Assembly: GCA_016183775.1 (NCBI GenBank)
Contig: JACPDY010000087.1
Coordinates: forward strand, 1-64,000
DNA length: 64,000 nt
Origin: Bacteroidota bacterium
Lineage (GTDB): Bacteria; Bacteroidota; Bacteroidia; JABDFU01
Reading direction: 5' to 3'
Every line of letters starts with the position of its first letter. Position 1 is the first letter of the stretch. The translations under genes and the position numbers were made by a program. Under the pieces are notes generated by a model, which worked only from the letters and a program-made list of their open reading frames with translations, had not been told where the DNA came from and did no database searches. Shown one piece after another: positions 35,118-43,712 of the stretch.

Positions 35118-35705
35118 ATGTCGCAACTTGTTTTTGCAAGCAACAATGCCAATAAATTGCAGGAAATCGCTTTGCTTCTTCCTCCTGGGTTTGTCCTTAA
35201 AGGTCTTGCAGATATAGGCTGTTTCGATGATCTCCCGGAAACCCAACCCGATATTGAAGGGAATGCATTACAAAAAGCCAGGTATATAAGCGAAAAATAC
35301 AGGGTTAATTGTTTTGCCGATGACACCGGATTAGAGATCGATGCGCTGTCTGGCCGGCCGGGCGTATATTCTGCGCGTTATGCCGGAGAACAAAAGAATG
35401 CGGATGATAATATGAATAAAGTGTTGTCGGAGATGAAAGGTATAAGTAACCGCAAGGCCCGCTTTAAAACAGTTATTGGGCTCGTATGGAACGGAAAGGA
35501 TTTTTTGTTTGAAGGTATTGTGGAAGGAACAATTACTGAGAACAAAAATGGTTCAATGGGTTTTGGTTATGATCCGGTCTTTATGCCGGATGGATATTCG
35601 AAGACTTTCGCGCAAATGGATATTGACGGGAAGAACAAGATCAGCCATCGTGCAAGAGCGGTTAATAAACTGGTCAACTATCTAAACAGTCTCTCCATCC
35701 GGTAA
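35118..35705 (+). CDS. rdgB: XTP/dITP diphosphatase (HAM1/RdgB family)
   Basis: This 195-residue cytosolic enzyme removes non-canonical purine nucleotides (ITP, dITP, XTP) by releasing pyrophosphate. Family motifs are clear: FASNNANKLQEI, the catalytic FADDTGLEIDAL, RPGVYSARYAG, GSMGFGYDPVF and ISHRARAVNKL. The length is normal and the ATG start gives the usual N-terminus. It follows the usher-like gene by 50 bases but is functionally unrelated. The 209-base gap after it holds a GGTTTGC/GCAAACC hairpin near 35773-35792 and nothing else recognisable. Confidence 0.96.
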   Translation: MSQLVFASNNANKLQEIALLLPPGFVLKGLADIGCFDDLPETQPDIEGNALQKARYISEKYRVNCFADDTGLEIDALSGRPGVYSARYAGEQKNADDNMNKVLSEMKGISNRKARFKTVIGLVWNGKDFLFEGIVEGTITENKNGSMGFGYDPVFMPDGYSKTFAQMDIDGKNKISHRARAVNKLVNYLNSLSIR

Positions 35706-35915
35706 TTAGCTTATACGGAAAGTAGTTGAGTTTATGAAATGAAACGTACTTGCCGTTAATGCCCGACGTGGCGGTTTGCATTTTCGCAAACCTGAGTTGG
35801 GTAGGTATAACTGGTAGTTATCAACAATAACTTGCTCATACATAATAGGCTAACTACATACTGCAATAGGGCATTACAGCTATTTTTGTATGGATCCAGA
35901 TAGTGTTTGTATTCA

Positions 35916-38660
35916 ATGAAACTGAAAGTTGGAATATTTTTTGGTGGCACCTCTAAAGAGCGCGAAATATCTTTTGCAGGCGGTCGTACAGTATACGACA
36001 ATTTAAACAAATCGCTTTTCGAAGCGATACCCATACTTGTTGATAGTTTTGGAAATTTTATTCTTCTCAACTGGCAATTTATTTACAAAGGCAGCATCCG
36101 CGATTTTTATCCCCCGGTTGATTCTATCCCTGACTCCAATGGGGAGTTCCAGGTGTATGCCGAAAATCTTGGCCCACTTACAGTTCAGCAGCAGGATGAA
36201 CTAATAGAAAAGATCGGCACTAAAGTATATCATTCCGAACTAAGCACACTGATCGATTTTGCTTTTCTTTGTTTGCATGGAGCAAATGGTGAAGATGGTC
36301 GCATGCAGGGGCTGTTGGAATATTTGAATATCCCTTATTCAGGTTCTGGAATATTACCATCTGCCATAGGAATGAATAAGGCTGTTCAAAAGGAGATGAT
36401 GGTGAACGCGGGTTTTGCCAGCCCGAAGTTTTTCAGTATTGACAGGAAAGGATGGATGGACGGGAAAAATTGTAAGGAAAGTTTTATTAAAGCAAACACA
36501 GAAATTGGATTTCCCTTAGTCATAAAACCGGCTAACCAGGGTTCGTCAATTGGTGTAACTATACTTCAGCATGCGGATGAACCCAGTTTTATGGTGGCCG
36601 TCGAAAAAGCGTTGTTCACACGCTGGGTAGATGCAAAAATGTGGAATGGTCTTACAGAACAGGAAAAGAATGACTTTGTACGTGTATTAGCTGATATTCG
36701 TGAAGGGATCGGGATGCCTGTAAAGGTTTCAGGTTTTAGGTTTCAGGTTCAGCAACCGTCATACCTGAAACCTGAAACCAGTAACCAGATTTATCATCCT
36801 GATAAATTGGTTGAGTGTCTGAACGATGTTTTGAAAAACGAGGAGGTAGTTGTTCTTGAATCACTTGATGGTGAAAGCAATGTGCTGGTTGAAGGTTTTA
36901 TTGAAGGCAAGGAATTTTCATGCATCGTTGTGCAGAATGAAAACGGAAAAGCAATTGCGTTGCCTCCAACTGAAATAAGAAAGGGTAAAGAATTATTCGA
37001 TTACCGTTCAAAATATTTACCGGGCCTTTCCCGGAAGATCACTCCTATTGATCTTCCTACTGATCAGATCAATGATATACGTATACAGTGCGAGCGCTTG
37101 TTCAACACGTTTCATTTCGATGTGTATGCCCGTATTGATGGTTTTATCGGTAAAGGTGGCAGTGTGTTTCTCAATGACCCTAACACAACATCTGGTATGA
37201 TGCCGTCCTCTTTCTTCTTTCACCAGGCGGCAGAGATCGGACTTAACCCGTCTCAATTTTTAACGTATATTATTCGTACTTCATTGTCACAACGAATTGT
37301 GGCATCTGGAGGAAGCGGCGCATTCGATCATTTATTAGATGCGCTTGATAATGCTATTCACCAGGACCAGAAGGCAGCTTCGCAACGTATTAAAGTAGCT
37401 GTCATATTTGGAGGCTATTCATCCGAACGACATATCTCTGTTGAAAGCGGACGTAATGTATATGAAAAGCTGGCTTCATCAACCAAATACGAACCTTTTC
37501 CAATCTTCTTAACCGGGAATGAGAATGAACACCAGATGTACCAAGTGCCTGTGAACCTTCTGCTGAAGGATAATGCTGATGATATAAAGGATAAGGTCAA
37601 TAACTATTATGTGCATGATGTTATTAAAGAGATCATTGATAAATGTTCATCCATAACACATAAATATTCCAATGCTGAAAGCATCGTTAAGCCAAAACAT
37701 GTAACATACGATGAACTGGGCCGGATGGTTGATTGCGTATTCATAGCCCTGCATGGACGCCCGGGTGAAGATGGCGCTGTACAGGCCGGCCTGGATAGAA
37801 TTGGTTTGCCATATAATGGTTCAGGTGTAGCGAGTTCGCAGATAACAATTGATAAATATAAAACCAACGAGCTATTAAAGCGAAATGGATTCCTTATTGC
37901 TGAACATCTATTGGTAAATGAAGAAGATTGGCTGAATGATAAAGCAAAGGTGTTATCAATTATTAAATCGGATATCAGGTATCCGTTTATAGCTAAGCCG
38001 GTCGACGATGGCTGCAGCTCGGCCGTTCGTAAAATAAAATCGGAAGCAGAGTTTGAAGCTTTCGCCAGACTTATCTTCAGAAAGACAGAAGAGTTGGATG
38101 AAGCGGCTGCGCAGTTATTGCATATTAAGGCTAAGGAAGAATTTCCGATGAAACGTGTTATCCTGGTGGAGGAGTTGATATCGAAAAGAGACGCTAAACA
38201 CTTTTTGGAAATAACCGGCGGTATGCTTACCAGGTATGATGAAAAAGGGAATGTTGTTTATGAAGTGTTTGAAGCCTCAGAAGCTTTATCGGAAGGAGAA
38301 GTGCTTTCACTGGAAGAAAAATTCCTCGCCGGGCAGGGGCAAAACATAACTCCTGCGCGGTATTCACATGATCCGGTTGAGCGCCAGAAAATTTCTGATA
38401 AAGTAAAACAGGTACTTGGTTCGGCTGCACGATTATTAGATATTAATGGATACACCCGTATTGACGCTTTTTTACGCATTTATGATGCAAATAAGGTCGA
38501 AGTTGTTTTTATTGAAGTGAATTCTTTGCCCGGCATGACTCCCGCAACCTGCATTTTTCATCAGTCAGCTATAAACGGCTATAAACCTTACGAGTTTATT
38601 GACAAGATACTCGATTTTGGTTTTGCAAGAAAAAGACGCCAATTGGCAAATCTTGCGTAA
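35916..38660 (+). CDS. ddl: Tandem two-module D-alanine--D-alanine ligase
   Basis: This 914-residue protein holds two Ddl modules, each about 420-480 residues, whereas standard Ddl has a single module of about 300-370. Module 1 starts KLKVGIFFGGTSKEREISF, and module 2 starts KVAVIFGGYSSERHISVES near residue 490. Both have LHGxxGEDG and ATP-grasp segments. Module 2 keeps the metal-binding EVNSLPGMTP. In module 1 the same place reads NDPNTTSGMMP, so its active site is altered. Module 1 also has an in-frame repeat insertion near residues 270-288. It makes the D-Ala-D-Ala dipeptide for peptidoglycan. I chose ATG 35916 over TTG 35907. Confidence 0.9.
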   Translation: MKLKVGIFFGGTSKEREISFAGGRTVYDNLNKSLFEAIPILVDSFGNFILLNWQFIYKGSIRDFYPPVDSIPDSNGEFQVYAENLGPLTVQQQDELIEKIGTKVYHSELSTLIDFAFLCLHGANGEDGRMQGLLEYLNIPYSGSGILPSAIGMNKAVQKEMMVNAGFASPKFFSIDRKGWMDGKNCKESFIKANTEIGFPLVIKPANQGSSIGVTILQHADEPSFMVAVEKALFTRWVDAKMWNGLTEQEKNDFVRVLADIREGIGMPVKVSGFRFQVQQPSYLKPETSNQIYHPDKLVECLNDVLKNEEVVVLESLDGESNVLVEGFIEGKEFSCIVVQNENGKAIALPPTEIRKGKELFDYRSKYLPGLSRKITPIDLPTDQINDIRIQCERLFNTFHFDVYARIDGFIGKGGSVFLNDPNTTSGMMPSSFFFHQAAEIGLNPSQFLTYIIRTSLSQRIVASGGSGAFDHLLDALDNAIHQDQKAASQRIKVAVIFGGYSSERHISVESGRNVYEKLASSTKYEPFPIFLTGNENEHQMYQVPVNLLLKDNADDIKDKVNNYYVHDVIKEIIDKCSSITHKYSNAESIVKPKHVTYDELGRMVDCVFIALHGRPGEDGAVQAGLDRIGLPYNGSGVASSQITIDKYKTNELLKRNGFLIAEHLLVNEEDWLNDKAKVLSIIKSDIRYPFIAKPVDDGCSSAVRKIKSEAEFEAFARLIFRKTEELDEAAAQLLHIKAKEEFPMKRVILVEELISKRDAKHFLEITGGMLTRYDEKGNVVYEVFEASEALSEGEVLSLEEKFLAGQGQNITPARYSHDPVERQKISDKVKQVLGSAARLLDINGYTRIDAFLRIYDANKVEVVFIEVNSLPGMTPATCIFHQSAINGYKPYEFIDKILDFGFARKRRQLANLA
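36725..36779 (+). repeat. GGTTTCAGGTT-type palindromic repeat inside ddl
   Basis: The left part (36725-36749) is built from GGTTTCAGGT units and the right part (36763-36779) is their inverted complement (ACCTGAAACC units). It is read in frame as a low-similarity insertion in ligase module 1. Related copies lie at 45411-45435 and 57770-57800. Confidence 0.75.
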
Positions 38661-38686
38661 ATTTAACGGTTCACTTAACCCGTTAA

Positions 38687-39496
38687 ATGAAGGCCTTTTT
38701 CAACTTTATAAAAAGTAAGTTTTTTCTGAAAAATCTCGCATTCGCCCTGGTGCTTTTATTTGTATTGATTTGGGGTGTTTTGAAATGGCTTGATGTATAT
38801 ACCCATCACGGCGAATTAGTAGAAGTTCCTGATTTTGCCGGTATTAAAATGGCCGACCTGGACGCTTTTATTCAAGATAAGAGGCTTAAATATACCATAA
38901 TAGACTCTGTTTATGACCCCAAAGGACCTAAGGGTGTCGTTATTCGCCAGGAACCCGAAAAAAAAATCAATGTAAAGGAAAATAGAACCATCTATTTATA
39001 CGTTACTACAATACTTCCTCCGCAGGTGGTCATGCCAAAATTAATGGATAAATCACTCCGGCAGGCCGCTTCCATACTTGAAACCTATGGTTTAAAGCTT
39101 GGTCGCGCGCGTTATGTGCCTGATCAGTGCGCTAATTGCGTGTTGCAGCAATTGGTGAAGGGTAAAAAGGTAGAACCCGGAACGCAACTGCCCAAAGGTT
39201 CAGTGGTTGACCTGGTTGTGGGTAAGGGCTTAAGCGGAGAAAAAATACCTGTGCCCAATTTGTTGGGTTTAACACGGGTAGAAGTGCTGGACAGGTTGGC
39301 AGAATATTCATTGAATGAAGGAGCTGTAGCGTTTGACCAGCCTTCCGATTCAGGAAGAGCAAGGGTATACAGGCAAGTGCCAGGTCCAAGTAAAGAAGAT
39401 AATATTAGTATGGGGAGCAGTATAGATTTATTTTTTACGAATAAAAAAGAGAAGTTGCCAACAGTTCGCGACTCAACACAAGCGGGGAGTAAATGA
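38687..39496 (+). CDS. PASTA-domain membrane-anchored protein
   Basis: This 269-residue protein has one N-terminal transmembrane segment (AFALVLLFVLIWGVLKWL, about 16-34) and three consecutive PASTA domains (starting near VEVPDFAGIKM, VVMPKLMDKSL and IPVPNLLGLTR), with a polar tail. PASTA domains bind peptidoglycan fragments or beta-lactam-like groups. No kinase domain is attached, unlike Firmicutes PknB proteins. It follows ddl by 26 bases and overlaps the next gene by four bases, so a cell-wall role together with ddl is likely. This arrangement is familiar in Bacteroidota. Confidence 0.9.
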   Translation: MKAFFNFIKSKFFLKNLAFALVLLFVLIWGVLKWLDVYTHHGELVEVPDFAGIKMADLDAFIQDKRLKYTIIDSVYDPKGPKGVVIRQEPEKKINVKENRTIYLYVTTILPPQVVMPKLMDKSLRQAASILETYGLKLGRARYVPDQCANCVLQQLVKGKKVEPGTQLPKGSVVDLVVGKGLSGEKIPVPNLLGLTRVEVLDRLAEYSLNEGAVAFDQPSDSGRARVYRQVPGPSKEDNISMGSSIDLFFTNKKEKLPTVRDSTQAGSK

Positions 39497-41376
39497 AGAT
39501 AATAATATATTTAGCAGTGATCTTTACTTTTTTTACTTGTCGTGGTTTAGTCGCGCAGGAGGAGGTGTTGATGGATATACAAATGAATCCGGTGGTTGCA
39601 AAAAGATGGCATCAATTGCAGCTTAATTATTCTTCTGCAAAGTTGGCGCAGCAAATTATCGATACACTGGTCTTGCCTTTTCTCGATGATTTTTCTAAAG
39701 AAAGTATTTTCCCTGATACGGCTAAATGGGTGGGAAGTTCAGTATTTATCAACCGGACTTATCCTAAAGCCCCCGTATCTATAGGTGTCGCCACATTTGA
39801 TGGAGTGGATTCTACCGGCTACCCGTATAACTTTACTGCATCAGGTACCTCTTCAGGTGAGGCCGATCATCTTACTTCACTGCCGATCGATCTCGGTTCG
39901 TTTTTTCCGGTAGATTCTGTTTATTTCAGTTTTTTTTATCAGGCCCAGGGGCGGGGTAATGCGCCTGAAACAAAGGATTCATTGGTGCTGCAATATAAGC
40001 GCCCGTCAACCGGTATATGGGAGAATGTGTGGTCGCACAAGGGGTACACTCCTTCTAATAATGATACAAATTTTCACCTTGTAATTGTTCCTGTTATTGA
40101 TACAGCCTATTTGCGTAATGGTTTCCAGTTCAGGTTTAAGAATTATGCCACATTATCCGGGAATGTTGATCATTGGCATATTGATTATGTTTACTTAAAT
40201 AATAACAGAACACAAACTGACACGATCTTTGAAGATGTTGCTTTTGTTTATGAGCCATCTTCATTGTTAAAAAAATACCAGGCCATGCCATGGGAACAGT
40301 ATAATACCTCCGAGTTAAAAGACGTTGTCACAACCTTGTCAACTGTTATTCGGAACAATAATAATGTCACAAAAAACACTTTTTACAATTATGTTATTAA
40401 GGATGGATCAGGTACTGTGGTTTCCAGCTATAATGGCGGCAGCACAAATGTAAATCCTTACTCATCCACGGGCTATCTTAATAATCCACCCTTTACAAGT
40501 CCTCCTTTAAATTATACAATACCGGCTTTAACAGATAGCGCGGTATATGTTTGGGAAAGTTATTTGAAATCGATCCCTGATTTTGACAACTATAATGATA
40601 CGATACGATTTTACCAGAAATTTTACAACTACTATGCCTATGATGATGGTACAGCTGAAGCCGGATATGGTTTAAGCGGCACTAATCCGAAAATGGCCAT
40701 TCGATACACGTTGAATGTGGCAGATACCTTAAGGGCCATTCAATTATATTTTAATCCTATTATTACAAATGTTACTAACTTTTCGTTCCGCCTGGCTGTA
40801 TGGAATAATAGCGGCGGAGTCCCGGGAACTTTGATCTATAGCGATAGTGTGGTTAAACCGGTGTACGACCCGGGTGCAAATCAGTTTCATACCTACAGGC
40901 TTAGTAACCCGGCCTTGTTGTTGACCCCCGGCACCTATTTTTTCGGCTGGATACAGAATACCTCCGACCTGTTAAATGTTGGTTTCGATCTCAATACCAA
41001 TTCTATAAGCAATACATTTATAAGTGTTTCAAATGTATGGAAGCCCTCAAATTTTAAAGGCTCGGTAATGTTGAGACCGGTATTTGGAGAACAGTTTTCC
41101 ATTGCGGGAATTCATGGACCGCCAACAGCGAATTTTGATTTCGATGTGTACCCCAACCCGGTACAGGATAAGCTGAATATAAATTTGAATGACCGTTTCA
41201 AGTATGGCAACATACATGTGAGTATAATCGATATGTTCGGAAAAATAGTCCGGACAGAAAATAATTTTACCGCTGAAAGTATAGATGTTTCTCAACTCGC
41301 TCAGGGACTTTACTTCCTGAAGATAACCGGCGAAAGTGCCAGCTCAATTATTAAGCGGGTGGCTGTTGTCCGCTAA
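39493..41376 (+). CDS. Secreted protein with T9SS type A sorting domain
   Basis: This 627-residue protein has a signal peptide (IIYLAVIFTFFTCRGLVAQ), a large beta-rich region with FLDDFSKE and PIDLGSFFPVDSVYFSFFYQ segments typical of immune-protein-like lectin folds, and a C-terminal sorting domain. The sorting domain begins DFDVYPNPVQDKLNI near residue 552 and ends GLYFLKITGESAS...KRVAVVR. Proteins with this tail cross the outer membrane by the type IX system and lose the tail at the surface. The gene overlaps the PASTA gene by four bases. The specific substrate of the central region is unknown. Confidence 0.9.
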   Translation: MKIIIYLAVIFTFFTCRGLVAQEEVLMDIQMNPVVAKRWHQLQLNYSSAKLAQQIIDTLVLPFLDDFSKESIFPDTAKWVGSSVFINRTYPKAPVSIGVATFDGVDSTGYPYNFTASGTSSGEADHLTSLPIDLGSFFPVDSVYFSFFYQAQGRGNAPETKDSLVLQYKRPSTGIWENVWSHKGYTPSNNDTNFHLVIVPVIDTAYLRNGFQFRFKNYATLSGNVDHWHIDYVYLNNNRTQTDTIFEDVAFVYEPSSLLKKYQAMPWEQYNTSELKDVVTTLSTVIRNNNNVTKNTFYNYVIKDGSGTVVSSYNGGSTNVNPYSSTGYLNNPPFTSPPLNYTIPALTDSAVYVWESYLKSIPDFDNYNDTIRFYQKFYNYYAYDDGTAEAGYGLSGTNPKMAIRYTLNVADTLRAIQLYFNPIITNVTNFSFRLAVWNNSGGVPGTLIYSDSVVKPVYDPGANQFHTYRLSNPALLLTPGTYFFGWIQNTSDLLNVGFDLNTNSISNTFISVSNVWKPSNFKGSVMLRPVFGEQFSIAGIHGPPTANFDFDVYPNPVQDKLNINLNDRFKYGNIHVSIIDMFGKIVRTENNFTAESIDVSQLAQGLYFLKITGESASSIIKRVAVVR

Positions 41377-41380
41377 ATCA

Positions 41381-42442
41381 ATGGCAACCACTGAACAGGA
41401 AATACCCGATGATGAACAGGAATTGTTTGAACATTTCCGTTTTGTAACTAATAAGGGACAAGAGCTTATCCGCATCGATAAGTTTTTGATGAGTCGTATT
41501 GCTAATGCTACCCGTTCGAAAATTCAACAGGCAGCTGAAGCAGGTACAATATATGTAAATGGAAAACCCGTACGATCGAACTATAGGGTAAAACCCCTCG
41601 ATACCATAACAATTCTTTTGGCGGAACCTCCGCGCGAAATAGAACTCGTTCCCCAGGATATTCCCTTAAATATTGTTTACGAAGATAATGACCTGATTAT
41701 TGTGAATAAAGAAGCCGGGATGGTGGTGCATCCCGCCTATGGCAATTATAAGGGGACTTTAATGAACGCGCTTGTTTACCATTTTGCTAACTTACCTATA
41801 CGCGAATACAATGAGAAGGATATTGATGCGCGTATCCGCCCCGGGCTTGTACACCGCATTGATAAAAACACTTCCGGCATTCTGGTGATCGCCAAAACAG
41901 CTGCAGCCATGACCAAGCTCGCGAAAAATTTTATCGATCATACTATTGACAGAACCTATTGGGCCCTCATTTGGGGTGACCCTAAAACGGATGAGGGAAC
42001 GATTACCGGTCACATTGGCCGCAGCTTAAAGGATAGGAAGAAAATGGATATTTTCCCGGGAGGAGAATTTGGCCGGCATGCCATTACCCATTATAAAGTT
42101 CTTGAACGTTTTGGCTATGTAACCCTGATTGAGTGTAAACTCGAAACAGGCCGCACTCACCAAATACGTGTGCATATGAGGTATGCCGGCCATCCTGTTT
42201 TTAATGATGAGGTGTATGGGGGCGACAGGATATTGAAAGGCACGACTTTTGCTAAGTATAAACAGTTTGTCGAAAATTGCTTTAAAATGATGCCAAGGCA
42301 CGGCTTACACGCTAAATCGCTTGGTTTTATGCATCCTACAACCCAAAAGAAAGTTCATTTTGATTCGGAATTGCCCGAAGACATGGCAAGTGTAATACAG
42401 AAGTGGAGGGCGTACTTGGTGAATAAGGCGTTGGAGGAGTGA
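41381..42442 (+). CDS. RluA/RluD-family 23S rRNA pseudouridine synthase
   Basis: This 353-residue protein has an N-terminal S4 RNA-binding domain (FLMSRIANATRSKIQQAAEAG, shortened here to IANATRSKIQQA, and VNGKPVRSNYRV) and the catalytic PSUS domain with HRIDKNTSGILVIAK, in which the aspartate is the family nucleophile. Late motifs RTHQIRVHMRYAGHP are diagnostic. It isomerises uridine in 23S rRNA. I chose ATG 41381, four bases after the T9SS gene's stop, over a start inside that gene at 41336. RluD-type specificity (helix 69) is likely but not proved. Confidence 0.95.
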   Translation: MATTEQEIPDDEQELFEHFRFVTNKGQELIRIDKFLMSRIANATRSKIQQAAEAGTIYVNGKPVRSNYRVKPLDTITILLAEPPREIELVPQDIPLNIVYEDNDLIIVNKEAGMVVHPAYGNYKGTLMNALVYHFANLPIREYNEKDIDARIRPGLVHRIDKNTSGILVIAKTAAAMTKLAKNFIDHTIDRTYWALIWGDPKTDEGTITGHIGRSLKDRKKMDIFPGGEFGRHAITHYKVLERFGYVTLIECKLETGRTHQIRVHMRYAGHPVFNDEVYGGDRILKGTTFAKYKQFVENCFKMMPRHGLHAKSLGFMHPTTQKKVHFDSELPEDMASVIQKWRAYLVNKALEE

Positions 42443-42471
42443 TCGATAGGCTTGATATGAAAGTTGTGCTA

Positions 42472-42514
42472 TTGCCAAAGCCGTATAAAATTTATATATT
42501 TGTACGTATAAATT
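42472..42514 (+). promoter_or_regulatory. Promoter with flanking inverted repeat (toxin-antitoxin autoregulation site)
   Basis: TTG at 42472-42474 is followed by 20 bases and TATATTTG at 42495-42502, a full -7 match. A perfect inverted repeat AATTTATA (42489-42496) and TATAAATT (42507-42514) brackets the -7 element with a 10-base spacer, a good position for an antitoxin operator. The antitoxin starts at 42522. Confidence 0.6.
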
Positions 42515-42521
42515 AAACCCT

Positions 42522-42770
42522 ATGGATACTAAACTGACAATAAAACTTAATGGCTTCGTGATCGAAAAGGCCAAAAGTTACGCAAAACAAAAACACACAA
42601 GTCTTTCGAAGCTCATTGAAAGTTATTTGAATTATTTGACTGCATCTAAAGCTGAAGCGGACGATATAACACCATTAGTAAAAAGTCTTTCGGGGGTTAT
42701 TGATTTGTCTAAGAATTACGACCATAAAAAGGAATACAAGCGACATGTTTTAAATAAATATTCCAAATGA
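42522..42770 (+). CDS. Antitoxin of PIN-domain toxin pair (DUF6364-like)
   Basis: This 82-residue protein begins MDTKLTIKLNGFVIEKAKSYAKQ, the start of a ribbon-helix-helix-like antitoxin family seen next to PIN toxins in Bacteroidota. The N-terminal strand would bind DNA and the C-terminal tail (KEYKRHVLNKYSK) would block the toxin. It lies one base before the PIN-domain gene. A promoter and a matching inverted repeat lie just upstream, consistent with self-repression. Family assignment is by pattern and neighbour. Confidence 0.8.
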   Translation: MDTKLTIKLNGFVIEKAKSYAKQKHTSLSKLIESYLNYLTASKAEADDITPLVKSLSGVIDLSKNYDHKKEYKRHVLNKYSK

Positions 42771-42771
42771 C

Positions 42772-43185
42772 ATGACAAAAATATTTGCGGATACTGACGT
42801 ATGTATTGATTTGCTTTCGGGTCGAAAGCCTTTTAATGTCAGTGCGGAAAGATTGTTTTCAATGGCTGATGGTGGAAAAATTAAGATTTTTGTTTCATCT
42901 CTTTCATTCGCTAATATCGATTACGTTCTTCGTTTACAATATTCTGGCTTAAATTCACGGAATATCATAGCAAAATTTAAGACACTTGTAACTGTTTTAG
43001 CGGTTGATTCAAAAAAAATTGATCTGGCAATAGCTTCCGAATTTAACGACTTTGAGGATGCTATACAATATTACACTTCAATAGAATCAGGTATTGGCAT
43101 TTTTGTAACCCGAAATGTTAAGGACTACAAAAAGGCACATATCCAGGTAATGACACCGGAAACGTTTTTAACTAAACTTGTATAG
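42772..43185 (+). CDS. PIN-domain toxin (VapC-like ribonuclease)
   Basis: This 137-residue protein has the PIN acidic residues in order: KIFADTDVCIDLL (first aspartates), an SSLSFANIDYVL helix, NDFEDAIQYYTSIE (central acidic pair), and IFVTRNVKDYKKAHI with the final aspartate. These coordinate the metal of VapC-type RNases, which cleave tRNA or rRNA. It is closely coupled to the antitoxin gene. Together they form the second toxin-antitoxin module of the window, unrelated in type to the MazF-like one at 1832-2379. Confidence 0.88.
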   Translation: MTKIFADTDVCIDLLSGRKPFNVSAERLFSMADGGKIKIFVSSLSFANIDYVLRLQYSGLNSRNIIAKFKTLVTVLAVDSKKIDLAIASEFNDFEDAIQYYTSIESGIGIFVTRNVKDYKKAHIQVMTPETFLTKLV

Positions 43186-43213
43186 GTGTATTTGCCATAA
43201 ATTAGGAAACAAA

Positions 43214-43660
43214 ATGAAATCCGCCCTCCTGATAGTTTCCACTTTTCTTTTCTTTGCTTATGATTTTTTATCCGCTCAAACCTTAAAAGCCGGAACAATC
43301 AGAGTAACCTACGATACCATCGCCAACACTCCTATCAGAGAAGCACTTGGTCCGATCCCAAACGATGAGAAGACTGCATTCATTGGTTTTGATTCAGGAT
43401 TTGAAAACGATTCGGTTGAAGTGTGGGTAAATAAAAAAATGGTCGCATCCGGACTTATGCATAGTAAATTGTCGCTTGGTAAAGCCGGTGGTTTTCAAAT
43501 TCCGAAGACAGACAAAATGGATTTAATGCTTGTGGTAAAAAACAAACGAGAGAAATTTGAAATTTTTTTTGATAAAAAATATTGTGTCGCACACTTGCAT
43601 CACGATGCCATCGACTCCAGGTTAGTATGGACCTATTCCAATCAGGTGTATACCTATTGA
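43214..43660 (+). CDS. Small secreted protein of unknown function
   Basis: This 148-residue protein has a signal peptide (ALLIVSTFLFFAYDFLSAQ). The mature part is beta-rich and charged (TIRVTYDTIANTPIREAL, VEVWVNKKMVASG, CVAHLHHDAIDS) with one cysteine-histidine cluster near the end. It resembles the small Ig-like or DUF-type periplasmic proteins of Bacteroidota, but I do not recognise a family. ATG 43214 is preferred because it places the signal peptide at the N-terminus; the frame reaches back to an earlier start at 43178 inside the toxin gene's end. Confidence 0.6.
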   Translation: MKSALLIVSTFLFFAYDFLSAQTLKAGTIRVTYDTIANTPIREALGPIPNDEKTAFIGFDSGFENDSVEVWVNKKMVASGLMHSKLSLGKAGGFQIPKTDKMDLMLVVKNKREKFEIFFDKKYCVAHLHHDAIDSRLVWTYSNQVYTY

Positions 43661-43712
43661 CCCTTCATTCTGTGTCACTTTTAATTTTTGCCTTCTGTCT
43701 CCCAACCCTTGT

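Noticed and set aside
36725-36779. Direct/inverted repeat array as a CRISPR
   Set aside because: The units are short, abutting and palindromic, with no spacers and no cas genes anywhere in the window.
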